DNA of 64,000 bases from Papaver somniferum. Its lineage: Eukaryota; Streptophyta; Magnoliopsida; Ranunculales; Papaveraceae. A program made the position numbers and the translations under genes. Shown piece after piece: positions 11,415 to 22,375 of this stretch (within the stretch, counting starts at the first letter, position 1; every line of letters begins with the position of its first letter). Under the pieces are notes generated by a model, which was not told where the DNA came from, searched no databases, and worked only from the letters and a program-made list of their open reading frames with translations. The DNA lies in contig NW_020639929.1 in the NCBI RefSeq assembly GCF_003573695.1, forward strand, positions 635,620-699,619. The letters run 5' to 3'.

Positions 11415-11771
11415 AATTTTGGTGCCGCCGACGCGGGTTTGTTTATAGATTTGTTTTTAGGTTTTATTTTATTTGTTCTTTTTTACACGTTTTGGTATTT
11501 TTGTTTTCTTTCGGATTTGGAGCTAAGCTAAAGGAAAAAGAGAAAGTGCTGAAAAGAAAGAAAAAGCCCAAAAAGGAAAGAAAAGAGAAATCCAAAAGGA
11601 GTGAAGAAGAAGATTTTGTCAATAATTTTATTTTTATTTTTTTAGAAACTGTAATTAAGGTTTTTATTTTTGTAATATTTTATTTTTGGACAGTTTTTTT
11701 CTTCTTTTCTTTTGGATATTGAATATTGGACTTTATTTTTAAAACCCTACGGAAGGGTAGTTTTAAATAAA
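11415..11771 (+). repeat. Leader sequence repeated after the second LTR
   Basis: Matches 5823-6180, including the primer site and the purine-rich stretch around 11520-11610. Homology stops at TTTTAAATAAA in both copies. A normal element should end at the LTR, so this stretch marks a second, truncated element unit. Confidence 0.72.
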
Positions 11772-12621
11772 AACATACCATTCTTATCAAATCGAAGATT
11801 CACACCCCTTTCGCCTATGATTTCTTTGTCGTCTTTGTATGTCTTTTTTTTTTTTTTTTTTTTTTGTGAAGTTATTCAAGGTAGAGATAAGTATACTTTG
11901 TTTTTTCATATTGTTCCGCAAGTCTTCTTTGTTCTTCTTTTTGTGAATCTGGTGTTTTCTGCCATTTTTGCTATTTTTTTTGATTACCGCATGTAGGTTT
12001 TCTAGCTTCACTATGTGTATTTTTTTGTGCTAAAATGGCTTACATTTGGTTTATTTATATAGACTATAACTAAGGTGTAATTTTTCTTTTTTCCATATTT
12101 TGTTTCAATATTTTATTTAAATTCTGAATTATATTCTGAAGATATCTTATTTTGTTTCCATATTTTTATCTAAATTGAGGAACCCTAATTATTATTTAGG
12201 GTTTTTGTCGGAAAAAATTTTAGACAATATATTAACTCAAATTTACGGCAGCAAAAATCTAAATTCATATGGTAATAATCCCATACCATGTTGCTACTAA
12301 GATTTATATGGAAATAATCCAGAATTTATATAAATAGGAAATGCCTGATTAATCTTATGTCCAGTAGAGCTGCTTTTGCGGAAATATGCATCTACATAAA
12401 AAAAATTATTGTCTGGGAGGGTCATTTCACTGGGAGGGTTTTTCAGATGCGTTATTTCAAGAATAACCACTTCACAATAGCATATCAAGTAGAACAAATG
12501 ATTCTGAAAATTGTAGCATAAATGCAAAATTATAAGAACCATAAAATTTACTAAAAGATAATCCATAACAAAGTTGGAATTGTTTGTGATTTACAAAAAT
12601 CCCATCTAAACAAATCTATTC
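11772..12621. other. AT-rich spacer, no gene seen
   Basis: Contains a T-run of about 21 at 11846-11866 and a short hairpin at 12181-12203 (AACCCTAA, 7-base loop, TTAGGGTT). No coding signal on either strand. It probably belongs to the 3' part of the Helitron that lies to the right, but no Helitron 3' terminus is visible. Confidence 0.5.
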
Positions 12622-13023
12622 CTAAGAAAAATAAAACAAATTCATTCCTACGAAAAAATAAAAGAAAATCTCTAATTCAAGATATCTTAACCTTTCTGGA
12701 ATCTGTTGATGGAAATTTTTTTTGGTATATCCATCTGGTAAATCATTCTTTCTAATGGTAATGATTTTTGTTTTTGATGGATCCTTAGCTGTATTTGAAA
12801 TGCCAATGTATGTGGGATTGTCATTTTCATCGAAAGCCTCATCGATAGTCCCTGGTTTCAAGTAAAACCCAACACTGTGTAAGCTCTGTGCCTTGCATCT
12901 GTCAATGTGCATCGCAAAGGAAAGTTTTACTGGAAACTGACATCTAGTTAAAAATTCAGCATATACCACAGATTTGACAGTAAATTTAATAGTTGGAGTG
13001 ATTTTAATAACCAAGCTTAACAA
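12622..13023 (-). pseudogene. C-terminal fragment of a Helitron (PIF1-like) helicase
   Basis: The frame includes FPVKLSFAMHIDRCKAQSLH followed by VGFYLKPG and TYIGISNTAKDPSKTKI. This follows the pattern of the last helicase motifs of Helitron RepHel (FAMTINKSQGQT, then a GxYL segment, then a YVALSR-like motif). Key residues have changed: the TINKSQGQT motif reads HIDRCKAQS, and VALSR reads IGISN. An active helicase is therefore unlikely. The upstream helicase motifs (Walker A and B) are absent from the neighbourhood. Confidence 0.6.
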
Positions 13024-13353
13024 TACTTCATAATAAATAGAGTATCATAATCCATAAAAAATGAATCGCATCTATTGAAATGAAATAACACAAACTTGTC
13101 AATAAAACCAATACCTAAATATAAGTAAATTTTAAACGCTCCAGATGAGCGTATTCCCAGATTTCTTATGCTAAGCGTCATCATTGTGTGCATGTTCTTG
13201 TGATCCTTTTTCCTGATGTGTTAGGTGAAATCCCGCTTGCATCCTTGCCCAACAACCTTTTTCCATCTTTTAGAAAGAGTGAACTCAAAGTCTGCTCTTG
13301 GATTCCATCACCACTTTTCCATTATATACTTATGATTAGTATTACTCAAAACA

Positions 13354-14070
13354 CTAATCAATGAACATGCTTATGAACCAAAAAGTTAAAAAGTTATATG
13401 GTATCATTACCTTGTCCATGGATTTAAAGGATCCTTGCTTGGTCTCAACTTCGTTCTTGAATATTTTCATGACAGTGAAATTGTCGGATTGGTACTTTAC
13501 ATTGTAGTCTGTGATCATTAACTTGAAAACCATAGTCTTGCCCTTGATTCGGTCAAACATCTTCACTTCCTTTTCCTTATCGTTAAGCTGCAACTTGGAA
13601 AATATTATCTAATGAGAACAATGTTAGCACATAATATCATTACAGTAATTAATCTATGTAAGAATGTCCTACCTTATCTAGGTGTTCCACGCGCTGGAGT
13701 TGATCATCAGCACCATATTTCATCAACCTTTCTGCTGCCCATCCAGGGCTGTAAAAACTAAAGTTGTGCCCTTCTTGTCCCTTAATCTCATATTACATGT
13801 ACCTGTAGTTACATAATTGTTCCGATTAAAAATACGGTGCACGTAACTAATTTCTCACAATAAACTATTTTACTCACTTTGCAACGGCTTCCAGTACCCA
13901 TCCCGTGTTATAGTTTTTGTAGGAAGGATTTATGCATCAAGGATAATTGTCTTTATTATACTTGACTTTCTTATTACACTCTTGGCATGCCATATAATAC
14001 CATTATCCATCGTCAACCAAACCGAGTATTGTGGCTTCGGAGGTGAGAGTCGTATCCTAATTAAAAATTT
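13354..14070 (-). pseudogene. RPA70-like C-terminal OB-fold/zinc region in Helitron
   Basis: Three exon-like pieces resemble the C-terminal DNA-binding domain of replication protein A large subunit. One (13900-14060) reads EATILGLVDDG, then WYYMACQECNKKVKYNKDNY. The second (13680-13760) reads PGWAAERLMKYGADDQLQRV. The third (13354-13593) reads KTMVFKLMITDYNVKY. Stops interrupt the first piece. Single-stranded DNA binding is the family's role. Helitron-encoded RPA-like proteins are known from plants. Intron positions are not certain. Confidence 0.62.
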
Positions 14071-14519
14071 CCACATACACCACGATTTTAGCCACTAATA
14101 GTTCACTCCATTTCTTTGTATCTTATAATTCTCTGTCTTTTTTGTGGGCTTTTCGATCTTGGTTGTTGTATTCGCCCGCACAGGGCTTGTGTGCATTTTA
14201 ATCTATTCTCTTTGATCGATCAAAAAAAAAATAATTCACCCCATTGCATACTAATGACAACTGAAACATGCATCGCGTACACAATCACTTATTTAACTTG
14301 CTTTCGTTGAATTCCACCTTATCCCGTTGCTTTTTGTATAGTAAGTCCATTTTCAATTGGATCATCCTCCTTGGATACTTCGATTGTTCGACTGGAGTAT
14401 TTTTGGTGTCCAGCCTACATAAAAACATTCCACATTAATTACAATGCAAAAAATGTGTAGATACAACTACTATCATCCACTTACATTATTCGAAATTCCT
14501 GGATATCTAGTACATCCAA

Positions 14520-14766
14520 ATTAACAAATATGCTCGACGCTGGTGATGTAGCAAGGAAAGTTCGCCCTATTAAGCCAAGGAGATGTTAGGAAAATACAAT
14601 TTTGTCACCTCAAATTATTGATTTCATAAGGATTAATATTCATAGTACTTACCTAGGCGTTCTGTTATGAAGGTTCCTGTAACTATGACAATTATTGGCT
14701 CAGTACCATCACCTCCTATCATTCCATCATGTATTGCTTCGGTCAATTCATCCCATAAAGTCACAT
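14520..14766 (-). pseudogene. RPA70-like OB fold (DBD-B type) in Helitron
   Basis: One minus-strand piece encodes VTLWDELTEAIHDGM followed by EPIIVIVTGTFITERLG. The next encodes LATSPASSIFVNLDVLDIQE. This matches the RPA1 layout VTLWG..., then EPVIV..., then LSSSSATKIYLNLDIPE. An intron with consensus-like ends separates the two pieces (about 14580-14650). The fold binds single-stranded DNA. Confidence 0.65.
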
Positions 14767-15048
14767 CCATAGTAATGTCACTGCATCAAAATTATACTGA
14801 TTAGTCAGAGACTTCAAACAACATATAGAATATTCAACCTTAGATAGATCATCAGATTTTTCAGTTATCTCTTGACGCCAGACCATTGCTCCACAACCTG
14901 GGCATGTGTTGCACGGAGATCCGAGATCGTTTATTTTGATACCCAATTCTGGTGAAACACCAAAAAAATATGTTGTTTTGTGGATTGAAAATAGTATAAA
15001 TACACAAAAAGAGGTTAAGAAATTCATGTCATAAAAAATCCAACTCAC
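14761..15048 (-). pseudogene. Helitron-type zinc finger exon
   Basis: The stretch contains DLGSPCNTCPGCGAMVWRQE and then SKVEYSICC. This is the CxxCxxC...CC zinc-finger pattern that opens Helitron helicase-like proteins (DLG...C..C.A.FW.E...SLCC). In this copy it sits directly upstream of RPA-like OB folds rather than a Rep domain, which is unusual and may reflect deletion or exon capture. Confidence 0.6.
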
Positions 15049-16044
15049 TGGTAGAATGCTCGATCACTTCAATCTCTATATGGCCACAAATATCTGAACC
15101 ACCCTCGGAGTTTAGACTTCCACTCCCCATTACACCATTTCTCTTACGTACCCCTTGATTACAAAACACCAAAGATGAATGTGCATAGATTTCTTATTAT
15201 TGTGCTATAAAAATAAACATTTGATTTAACACTGCATCCAAAAAATAGGTAAAATAAAGAATTGTAGTCCTAATGAATATTAACTAACCTGTAGAATGTT
15301 CAACAGTGTCCATTGAACCACTCTGGGGATCCAAGATCACTTTTCTCTAATGCCCTTTTCCTCTTAAGCACCCCTTGAGTACAAAACAACAAACATAAAT
15401 TTCACGGATTAGTCGCCAACTCACACATAGCCATTAACAAATATAATTAAACAAAGGAAATAAATTACGTATATAATCATCGGTGGAAATAACCTGGACT
15501 TGAAATTGTTTTGAATTTCCTTTCCACCACTATAATTTTACGCCTATGGAGATTCACCCTAGCCTGTTCTGGTTCACAACTTGGTTGTCCTGGCATCACT
15601 TTCGACTGTAATCTTTCTGTGGGCATTAAAAATTACAATATTATAAAATCAAAAAACGTTTTGGAACATGGTCTTATTATGTGATGTTATTCGTTGAAAC
15701 ATGCATGTACCTGCATCTTTACTTTCGAACAATCGACATATTTTCTTGTTTCTTCTCTCTAGTATCATTCCCTTACGCTTCATACGATTCACCCTTGCCT
15801 TCTCGGGAGTCGTTGGACCTATATCCAAAGCGGGTTTCACAGTTCTACCCACGGATTTTCTTGTTGCATGGATGATACGTAAGAGTAAAAAATAACGATT
15901 ATGTTTATAAACCCACAAAATATCAAAGCATGCAGAAAAACACAATTTAATACCTGTATTTTTTTCTCTTGCGCACTCCGCTCTCAATGTTGGCGCCCCA
16001 TCTATCACCAAGTCTAAGGAACTCGACCCACTGTCCTGCATCAC
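15049..16044 (-). pseudogene. Basic, repeated exon-like segments of the Helitron gene
   Basis: Two segments share the pattern ARVN-x3-RK...ER(R/K). They are PTTPEKARVNRMKRKGMILE (about 15760-15830) and EPEQARVNLHRRKIIVVERK (about 15530-15590). Two further segments share QGV-x-KRK/N...EHST: TQGVLKRKRALEKSDLGS (about 15320-15385) and NQGVRKRNG...EVIEHST (about 15045-15175). AT-rich gaps with GT..AG-like ends lie between them. I read this as a lysine/arginine-rich N-terminal region built from duplicated exons. Its function is unknown. Confidence 0.45.
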
Positions 16045-16584
16045 ATTCTTATCTTATTTTAGATCATTTTAAATATGTATTTTGTGAATTGGATCCCACT
16101 GTATGGAATCAAAAGGATCTTCGAATCCCGTTTGATACATATACATGATCAATTTGCGATATTACGAATAGTAGATCAAAAGTATGGGTTTTTCTCACCG
16201 TGATGCAACCTGGAGTTGACGATCCAAAAAATAAACTTGTTTCTGAAATCAAATCAATGAAACAATGAAGACTTTCATCGCAAGAAAACCCAAGAAAAAA
16301 CAATCGGTTCATCATGATTTCAAAAGTGTTGAGTTTCTTACCGTGATGTAGCCTGTAATTTACGATCATAAAAATAAACTTGTTTCCTGGAACCAAATAA
16401 ATCAATCAATGACCGTGAGTTTTCATATTGAATGCAAAAAAAAAATGGGATTTTCGCGGCCTTAAATAGAGAGAGCTGATAAACCCAAAAAATTCCGGAA
16501 AAAAAACTTCTTTTTAGGAAATAATGTACGTATCATTCTATTTTGATATTCACATTTATTTCAATATCATATTCCAATATTTTG

Positions 16585-16796
16585 TTCCTTGTTATTTTGA
16601 TATCCATATTTATTTTGGTATTTTTCAAAATTATATTCCCATTTATTTATTTTTTTGTTAATGATAACGTTTTTTTTAGATATCATTTTCTTCCTTGTTA
16701 TTTTGATATCCATATTTATTTTGGTATCTTTCAAAATTATATTCTCATTTTTTTTCTTTTTGTTACTGATAACGATTTTTTTCCTTTGGAAATCAC
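16585..16796. repeat. 106-bp tandem duplication
   Basis: Units at 16585-16690 and 16691-16796 both begin TTCCTTGTTATTTTGATATC and share most bases. The duplicate lies inside the Helitron 5' region. Confidence 0.75.
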
Positions 16797-17170
16797 TCCT
16801 AATGATTATTTTTTTTTGCCGATTGTTTTTTTTCTTGGAATTCATACTCTTAATGGTTTTGTATTATTTTTATTTATACATGATTAACAAACCCTTCACT
16901 CTATGTGCGCGTGACTCCCTCAAATCAGGTATTTTCTTTTAATCGCTGATGTAAATTATTTTTTCTTTTATTCGGGTTCATGTTTATGATTTTGTTTAGG
17001 TATTTAATACCAACAGAAAGTGTAATTGCAATCATTTTTGTTTTACCCGTAGTTTGGAGATGTAATTAGGGGGATTTTATTACAAAAACTATAAATGGAC
17101 GTTGGACACTGGTTTATTTATTTTTATTTTTCTTATGAATATTTTTTTTAATCATATGATTGATGATTGA

Positions 17171-17258
17171 TTTAATTTTGATTTAATTTTGATTTAATTT
17201 TGATTTAATTTTATGATGAAATCATGATTAAACGTTTTATTTTATTTTATTTTATTTT
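17171..17258. repeat. Two short tandem arrays
   Basis: An 11-bp unit TTTAATTTTGA is repeated about four times at 17171-17212. A TTTTA array follows at 17234-17257. Confidence 0.85.
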
Positions 17259-17464
17259 GGTAATGTTTTATTTGCTTATATTTGTTTCTTAGATTAAATA
17301 ACATTTAGTAATTTCAGAAAATTATGATTGTTCAAATAATATTTTGTGGGTCCAAAAGCTTCTCCTAGAATTCTATTGGATGAAATTTAGAATGGTGAGG
17401 CCAGAATCAACCAGAAGCTCCGATTAACCACGTCGCTTAAAAAAACTCAGTTTTTATATAGAGA

Positions 17465-19346
17465 ATTCTTCCGATCTGACTTTGCATTTCATATGTAGAA
17501 ATGCCATCGAGACCTCAATACCTCATAATCTCAAACTACCTTATCTAGTCGGTTTATTTATTTTCAAAAAAATTCTTCCATCTCGATTAGGTAATGTGAT
17601 TTTGTTGATGTTTTTACAACAAAATCGATATCGAGCCACGATATTTTCTTTGGTGGCTTCGTAATCTTTTCTTTGTTTTGTTTGCTATCTACTATGTCCC
17701 ACATCTAAAACTCAGATCTAGAAATCTTAAACGCTTTATGAAAAACGATGGTCCTGAATGGAATATGAATCCAACCATTTATTTGATCATCCAACGTCCC
17801 AAGAGCCGCTTAAACGGGAGGTCATGCTGCAAAGTTGTGCGCGATTTGTCAATCTAAAATATTTTTACACGGAACCAAGTATTAAAAATAAATGAATTGG
17901 AAATAAAAGAATCAAATACAAATTCGATAATTATATTGGAATGTTTTGTAACTCAACAAAATTACGTTTACACGATGCAGTCTTAAATTTCATGGACATG
18001 CATGATTATATTTTCGTAGGGATTTCAATGGTGTTTATCGAAACGAATATGGCCTCTACCGTATCCGTTACTGGTAAGGATTACCGAATATCTGATAGCA
18101 TCCGACGGATATTCAAAAATATTTTTGTGTCCGTTCTGATGACAGTTTCGGATATCCGATAATATCCAATAATATCCGATAGTAATTCATTATCATTTAG
18201 TCTTTCTCTACATTTAATAAATTACCAAAAAAAAAAATCAAAGAAACGCTAAGGTAATTCAACTACATAAAACCAAATACCTTGATCAAATGCATAAAAT
18301 TCACTTTATAAATTATTACATTAAATTAGATTTAAACAAAACTCAAATCTTCTCCACCAGAATTTAAAAATTCTTCGCTTTTCAACCAATAAAGTTGGTT
18401 GTGTTTTAATATTCTTGTTTCCACATTTTTCATATACTACCAAGTTAACAACTAAATAAATTGTTCAAAAAAAATAATACTTCAAAAGTTTCTGAAGTTG
18501 TTGATTTTCCACCATGCCTGCCATCATTGGTTAGCCATAATGTTAGTAGTTTTCTTTTTAAACATATCACCACAAACTAAATAAATTAAATTAAATCAAA
18601 GAGTACAATATAGAAATTGCAAATGAAGTGTTACATCAATTAAGAAAAAAAGAAGCAGTTCATACCATACAGATACCAGGATAAAGCTTGAAACCTTTGG
18701 TATATATGAATACGAAATTTGATATGAAACTTTTTTTGACAATGATACGCATCTCTTGTAAAACTTCTTTTTTTTCTTGAGCTTCACATATACGTTTGAT
18801 ATCAACTCTTCACTGCCAGGAGGCGTAAGTAACATCTATAAATCAAATCACCAAAAGTACAAAAATAAACATAATTTACGTGATTAGGAGAAACAGACCC
18901 GTGCATAAGAGAACATCAAGTATTAATATATCCACGACATTACTGGGGGTTGATTTGCATCGTTATAATCGTTATCCCCTGCAAACCAAAAACCACCATT
19001 AGTAACTGAATGTTGGGTATAAAGACCTGCAATTTAACATTGGTATAAAGACCTGTAATTTACTATTAAAAATAATAAACCCTAACAGGATTTAAAAGAA
19101 TTTACCACGAAAAAATAACCCTAACTGGGTTAAAAAAGATTCACCACGAAAACAATGAGAACTTATCTTTGCTTCAGCACTTTATATAGAGAGCATCCAA
19201 GGAAAAAAATTTACAATTAAAAAAAATCTCGAAATAGTAAAAAAAAATCAACTTAAGAAAAATAATACCATAATATTGACGAAACTCTTGAAAAATTAAA
19301 TATCCTCATATTGCCGCAATTAGTGCCTGTTACACAACGTAGGAAG
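17465..19346. other. Spacer with a hAT-like end; no gene recognised
   Basis: Apart from the hAT-like stretch starting at 18017 nothing is clear. The part 18840-19200 may be the transcribed leader of the second Helitron, because CTTTATATAGAGAGCATCC (about 19180) parallels CCTTAAATAGAGAGAGC (about 16461). All reading frames are short and low in complexity. Confidence 0.5.
18017..18185. mobile_element. Possible Ac-like hAT terminal region
   Basis: It begins TAGGGATTTCAATGG, like the TAGGGATGAAAACGG end of Ac. Repeated subterminal motifs follow (GATATCCGATAATATCC, ACCGAATATCTGATAG). Subterminal arrays of short repeats are typical of Ac-like elements. The opposite inverted end was not found, so only one terminus is claimed. 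Confidence 0.4.
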
Positions 19347-20368
19347 TAATATCCGTATCATTATATTTTTTATATCCACATTTATTTCGATATCTTTTTT
19401 TTTCTGTTATATCTTGATTTCCGCATTAATTTTGATTTCTTTGAGTCATTTTTCTTAGAAATTTGGAAATAATGTTATACTTATCGGATTGTATCTTAAT
19501 CAAAAAATACAACTTGCCTAAATTTCATTTTTCCTGATAAAGTTGACGAAACTGCTTTCCTAATTTGTGGCGTTGAGAATCCTTAAGAGAATATCAAATA
19601 TTAATATTCTTTCTTTTTGTTTGTTTCATTTTTTTTCCTCTTTGCAAATTTATTGTTTTTTTTATTTTTACTCCTAACGATGTTGTATTATTTTTATTTG
19701 TACAGGATTAATATTCTTTCTTTTTGTTTGTTTCTTTATTTTTTCCTCTTTGCAAATTTTATTATTTTTTTGATTTTTACTCCTAATGATGTTGTATTAT
19801 TTTTATTTGTACAGGATTAACAAATCCTTTTGTAAACCATTGAAAAAAGATTTCTTGATTTATGTGTGACATCCAAAAATCAGGTATTTTCTTGTAATCG
19901 TCAATATAAATTTTGTATTTTCTTTTAATACCAACCTTAAGTGTAATTGTAAGTATTTTCTTTTACCCGTAGTTTGGAGTTGTAATTAGGCATATTTTAT
20001 TACAAAAGTTGTATATGTATATTGGACAATGGATTTTTTTTAGTTCATATGATTGATCCAATTTCATGATGATATCATGACGCACATTGCATATTCAATT
20101 TTATTTAATTTTATCATGATGAAATTGTTTTTTGTTTTTTGGTAATGTTGAAGTTGTTTATATTTGTTTTGTTATGTTTCCTAAATTAATAAGATTTAGT
20201 AATTTTCATTAATTATTTTCAAAAACTGTGATTGGATAAATAATATTTCGTGGGACCAAAAGATTCTCTTGAAATTCTATTGGCAGAATTTTAGAATGGT
20301 GGGTCCAGAATCAACCTGAAGCTCCAATTAACCACGTCGCTCGAAAAAACTCTGTTTCTATATAAAGA
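19347..20368 (-). repeat. Helitron 5' region, second copy
   Basis: Homologous to 16519-17464 and in the same orientation. The minus strand begins TCTTTATATAGAAACAGAG at 20368. It contains its own 107-bp tandem duplication (19601-19707 and 19708-19814, each starting TTAATATTCTTTC). It may belong to a second, truncated Helitron lying 17465-20368. Confidence 0.55.
19601..19814. repeat. 107-bp tandem duplication
   Basis: Units 19601-19707 and 19708-19814 both start TTAATATTCTTTCTTTTTG and end near ATTTGTACAGGA. Confidence 0.8.
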
Positions 20369-20939
20369 ATACGCGTTCTGAATTTTGAGGTAAAATTTTT
20401 TTCTTTGGCAAGAAATCACAAGATACCCGATTAATGAAATACAATATATACTCTCGCCAGTCAAGATACAAAAGACTAGACCCGACATACTTCGATGGGG
20501 TGACATTGTTTGTGCTTTAGTGAATCAACATTTCCAACCACAAAATTTATTTAGTCGGATTAACACTATGCTTAGTCAATCTAGCTTCTTCAAGTTAACA
20601 GTTATTTTGTCAAGTCCAGTAGATGCGGACAAATGTGTTAATTTGATAAGCTAGGTGGATAGGCAAATCAGGGTTGGGCAGTGGAGAAAACTATACCATC
20701 ACAGTATGAGTCGACCGTTGGAGATTGAGACGACCGTCTTCAGTTGAGACGAAGCTAAGTTCCATAGCAAAGCCAAACAGAGATTAAGAAGAAATAGAAT
20801 AAAGGCGCTCAAAACTGACGAAATGTTTGTTTTAATACTAAAGAGGAAATTGCTAAGTGCATTACTTAACATTTCATAAACTATCTATTACTATTGCTCC
20901 TGAAGTTGACCAGAATACTGAAATACCACTGCTAAGAAT
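20369..20939. other. Spacer upstream of the LINE remnant
   Basis: No gene recognised. One arm of an inverted repeat lies at 20711-20739. The plus strand may contain very decayed LINE sequence, but no motif supports it. Confidence 0.4.
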
Positions 20940-22297
20940 TTGAAAGAGGAGTTTAAAAAAGTCAGTGACCTGATACTTGTACACAATACATGGAATCTAG
21001 ACAAACTGGTGAAGTGCTTTGATGCTCGAATAATAGAGAAAATTAAGAAAGTTAGAATCCCAGTAGAAGACAAGATGGACACACTAAGGTCGACCTTAAA
21101 CAAAAACATATGTTTTATGTGAGATTGCTTTATATATAATTCAAATGGAAATACTGATACAAATGGAGTAGAATATGGAAAATGGAGACCACTCCGGTTG
21201 TTAAGAACTTCATCCGGAAGGCAACGCACTCTGTGTTCAATAATAGTATGAGAGTGACAGCCATTATTTCTGACATAAATACCACATGTAAACTTTGTAA
21301 TGAGAGAAAAAAACTCTATCTCACTTGTTTCTGCAATATAACTATGTTGCACAGGTACGGATGTACTTTAATTTTGACATGAATTTCATTAGAAATGGAA
21401 CTATAAATTTCCATGATTGGTTAACTGACTATTTTTCAAATCCATAATGAGGGGGAAATGACATAGATTGACATGTATTATATAGCATAATAACTTGGTT
21501 TATCTGGAAAGCAAGGTATAATGTGGTTTTTAAAAATGAAAAGAAAAATCATGTTGTAACAACAAACATTATAATAAAGTTCATAAATAGTTATAATACT
21601 GTAAACAAACCAGGACACAATATAACGGAGGATCTTAATTACATTCCTCAGATCGATGATGTTCTTCAGGTTATTACTATCCATAGGAGAGAGAGAAAAG
21701 AAGCATGGCTCTTAAAATAAACATTGCTTAGACAATGATGGACTCTACTGCAAAAGCTAGAATTGTACTAACCTTATGTGACCATACAGGTACAATTAGA
21801 GAAACAAGAGGTCTCTATGCCAACTGTACAACCAGACATGAGTTAGAGAGGATCGGCTCTGAAACAACTTTCCAGTGGGAAACATGTTGGATTGGACATA
21901 GAATATCGTTCAGGAGCGATTCAGAACCAACTCTGGTGTTGCAGATAGAACGAGTGCAAAGGCACGTAGACAAAGTGACTAGATTACTACAGACTTTAGA
22001 AACACTACAAAAATTTGATATGAACTTATTAGCACAGGATTTCGTCTTAGTTATGAGAACAAAATTGGGAAACAAATCTCTCTGTTTTTTATATTAAGTA
22101 TGCAATTAAACATAACCGGGTAGACCATAGCTTACGGGAAATTTTAACTTATCTAAATATTCAGACTTGGAATGAAGATGTAATGGTGTATCATGGTTCC
22201 AATTATGGTACCTTTTTATCAATATATTGAGGTCATCCTCTTTTTCTAACAATTGGTTTTTGAGACGGTCATCTCAATCTCCTACTACAACGGTCGA
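20711..22297. repeat. Inverted repeat flanking the LINE remnant
   Basis: TCGACCGTTGGAGATTGAG plus ACGACCGTCTT at 20711-20740 is the reverse complement of 22262-22297, apart from a 6-base insertion and few mismatches. The two arms could be ends of one DNA element or two separate insertions of the same family. Confidence 0.45.
20940..22097 (+). pseudogene. LINE 3' end: zf-RVT and RNase H regions
   Basis: Plus-strand frames carry the end of a plant L1-type ORF2. 20940-21122 encodes KKVSDLILVHNTWNLDKL, the segment before the zinc-binding domain. 21182-21382 encodes KNFIRKATHSVF and later CKLCNERK of the RT zinc-binding domain. 21480-21560 encodes ITWFIWKARYNVVFKN. 21735-22097 encodes an RNase H start (DHTGTIRETRGLYANCTT). 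Stops separate them. The polymerase core is not visible to the left. This is a dead 3' fragment. Confidence 0.72.
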
Positions 22298-22375
22298 ATT
22301 TTTACAGTCAAATACAAACATAATTTATTTACCTACAAATACGAAAAACTCATTTAATTTTCATCCCGCACCAAA

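Larger units (their letters stand above)
4218..11771 (+). mobile_element. Athila-like Ty3/gypsy element, non-autonomous and structurally rearranged
   Basis: Two 1963-bp direct repeats (4218-6180 and 9809-11771) flank a 3.6-kb interior. Each repeat consists of an LTR of about 1605 bp followed by a primer site and about 357 bp of leader. The interior has Athila hallmarks: the leader sequence, a TTGGGAGGTAACCCAA hairpin, and two AAGTTTGGGGGTA tracts. There is no protease, RT, RNase H or integrase. Because leader follows the second LTR as well, this is not a simple LTR-interior-LTR insertion. It is probably a truncated tandem array or a product of LTR-LTR recombination. No matching target-site duplication is visible. 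Confidence 0.8.
12622..17464 (-). mobile_element. Decayed Helitron carrying RPA-like and helicase pieces
   Basis: Minus-strand coding remnants in order from high to low coordinates are basic repeated exons (15040-16044), a Helitron-type zinc finger (14850-14960), RPA70-like OB-fold pieces (14520-14760 and 13354-14070) and the C-terminal end of a Helitron/PIF1-type helicase (12640-13023). The proposed 5' end is TCTCTATATAAAAACTGAG at 17464. Helitrons transpose by rolling circle and encode RepHel; plant copies often also carry RPA-like genes. The Rep nuclease and most helicase motifs are not visible here. The 3' end was not found. Confidence 0.6.
16519..17464 (-). repeat. Helitron 5' region, first copy
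   Basis: Homologous to 19347-20368, including the shared stretches ACCCGTAGTTTGGAG and ATTAACCACGTCGCT. Seen on the minus strand, both copies begin with a TC end followed by TATATA and a run of T. The region is very AT-rich and should contain the Helitron promoter. Confidence 0.55.

Noticed and set aside
11822..12011. Gene with lysine-rich product on the minus strand
   Set aside because: Lysine codons come from a long T-run on the plus strand.
12181..12203. Hairpin with AACCCTAA/TTAGGGTT as a Helitron 3' end
   Set aside because: No AYYAG (CTRRT on the minus strand) occurs at the right distance, and the stem is AT-rich.
16543..16942. Overlapping frames encoding F/I/L-rich proteins
   Set aside because: Pure artefact of a T-rich strand and of the 106-bp duplication.
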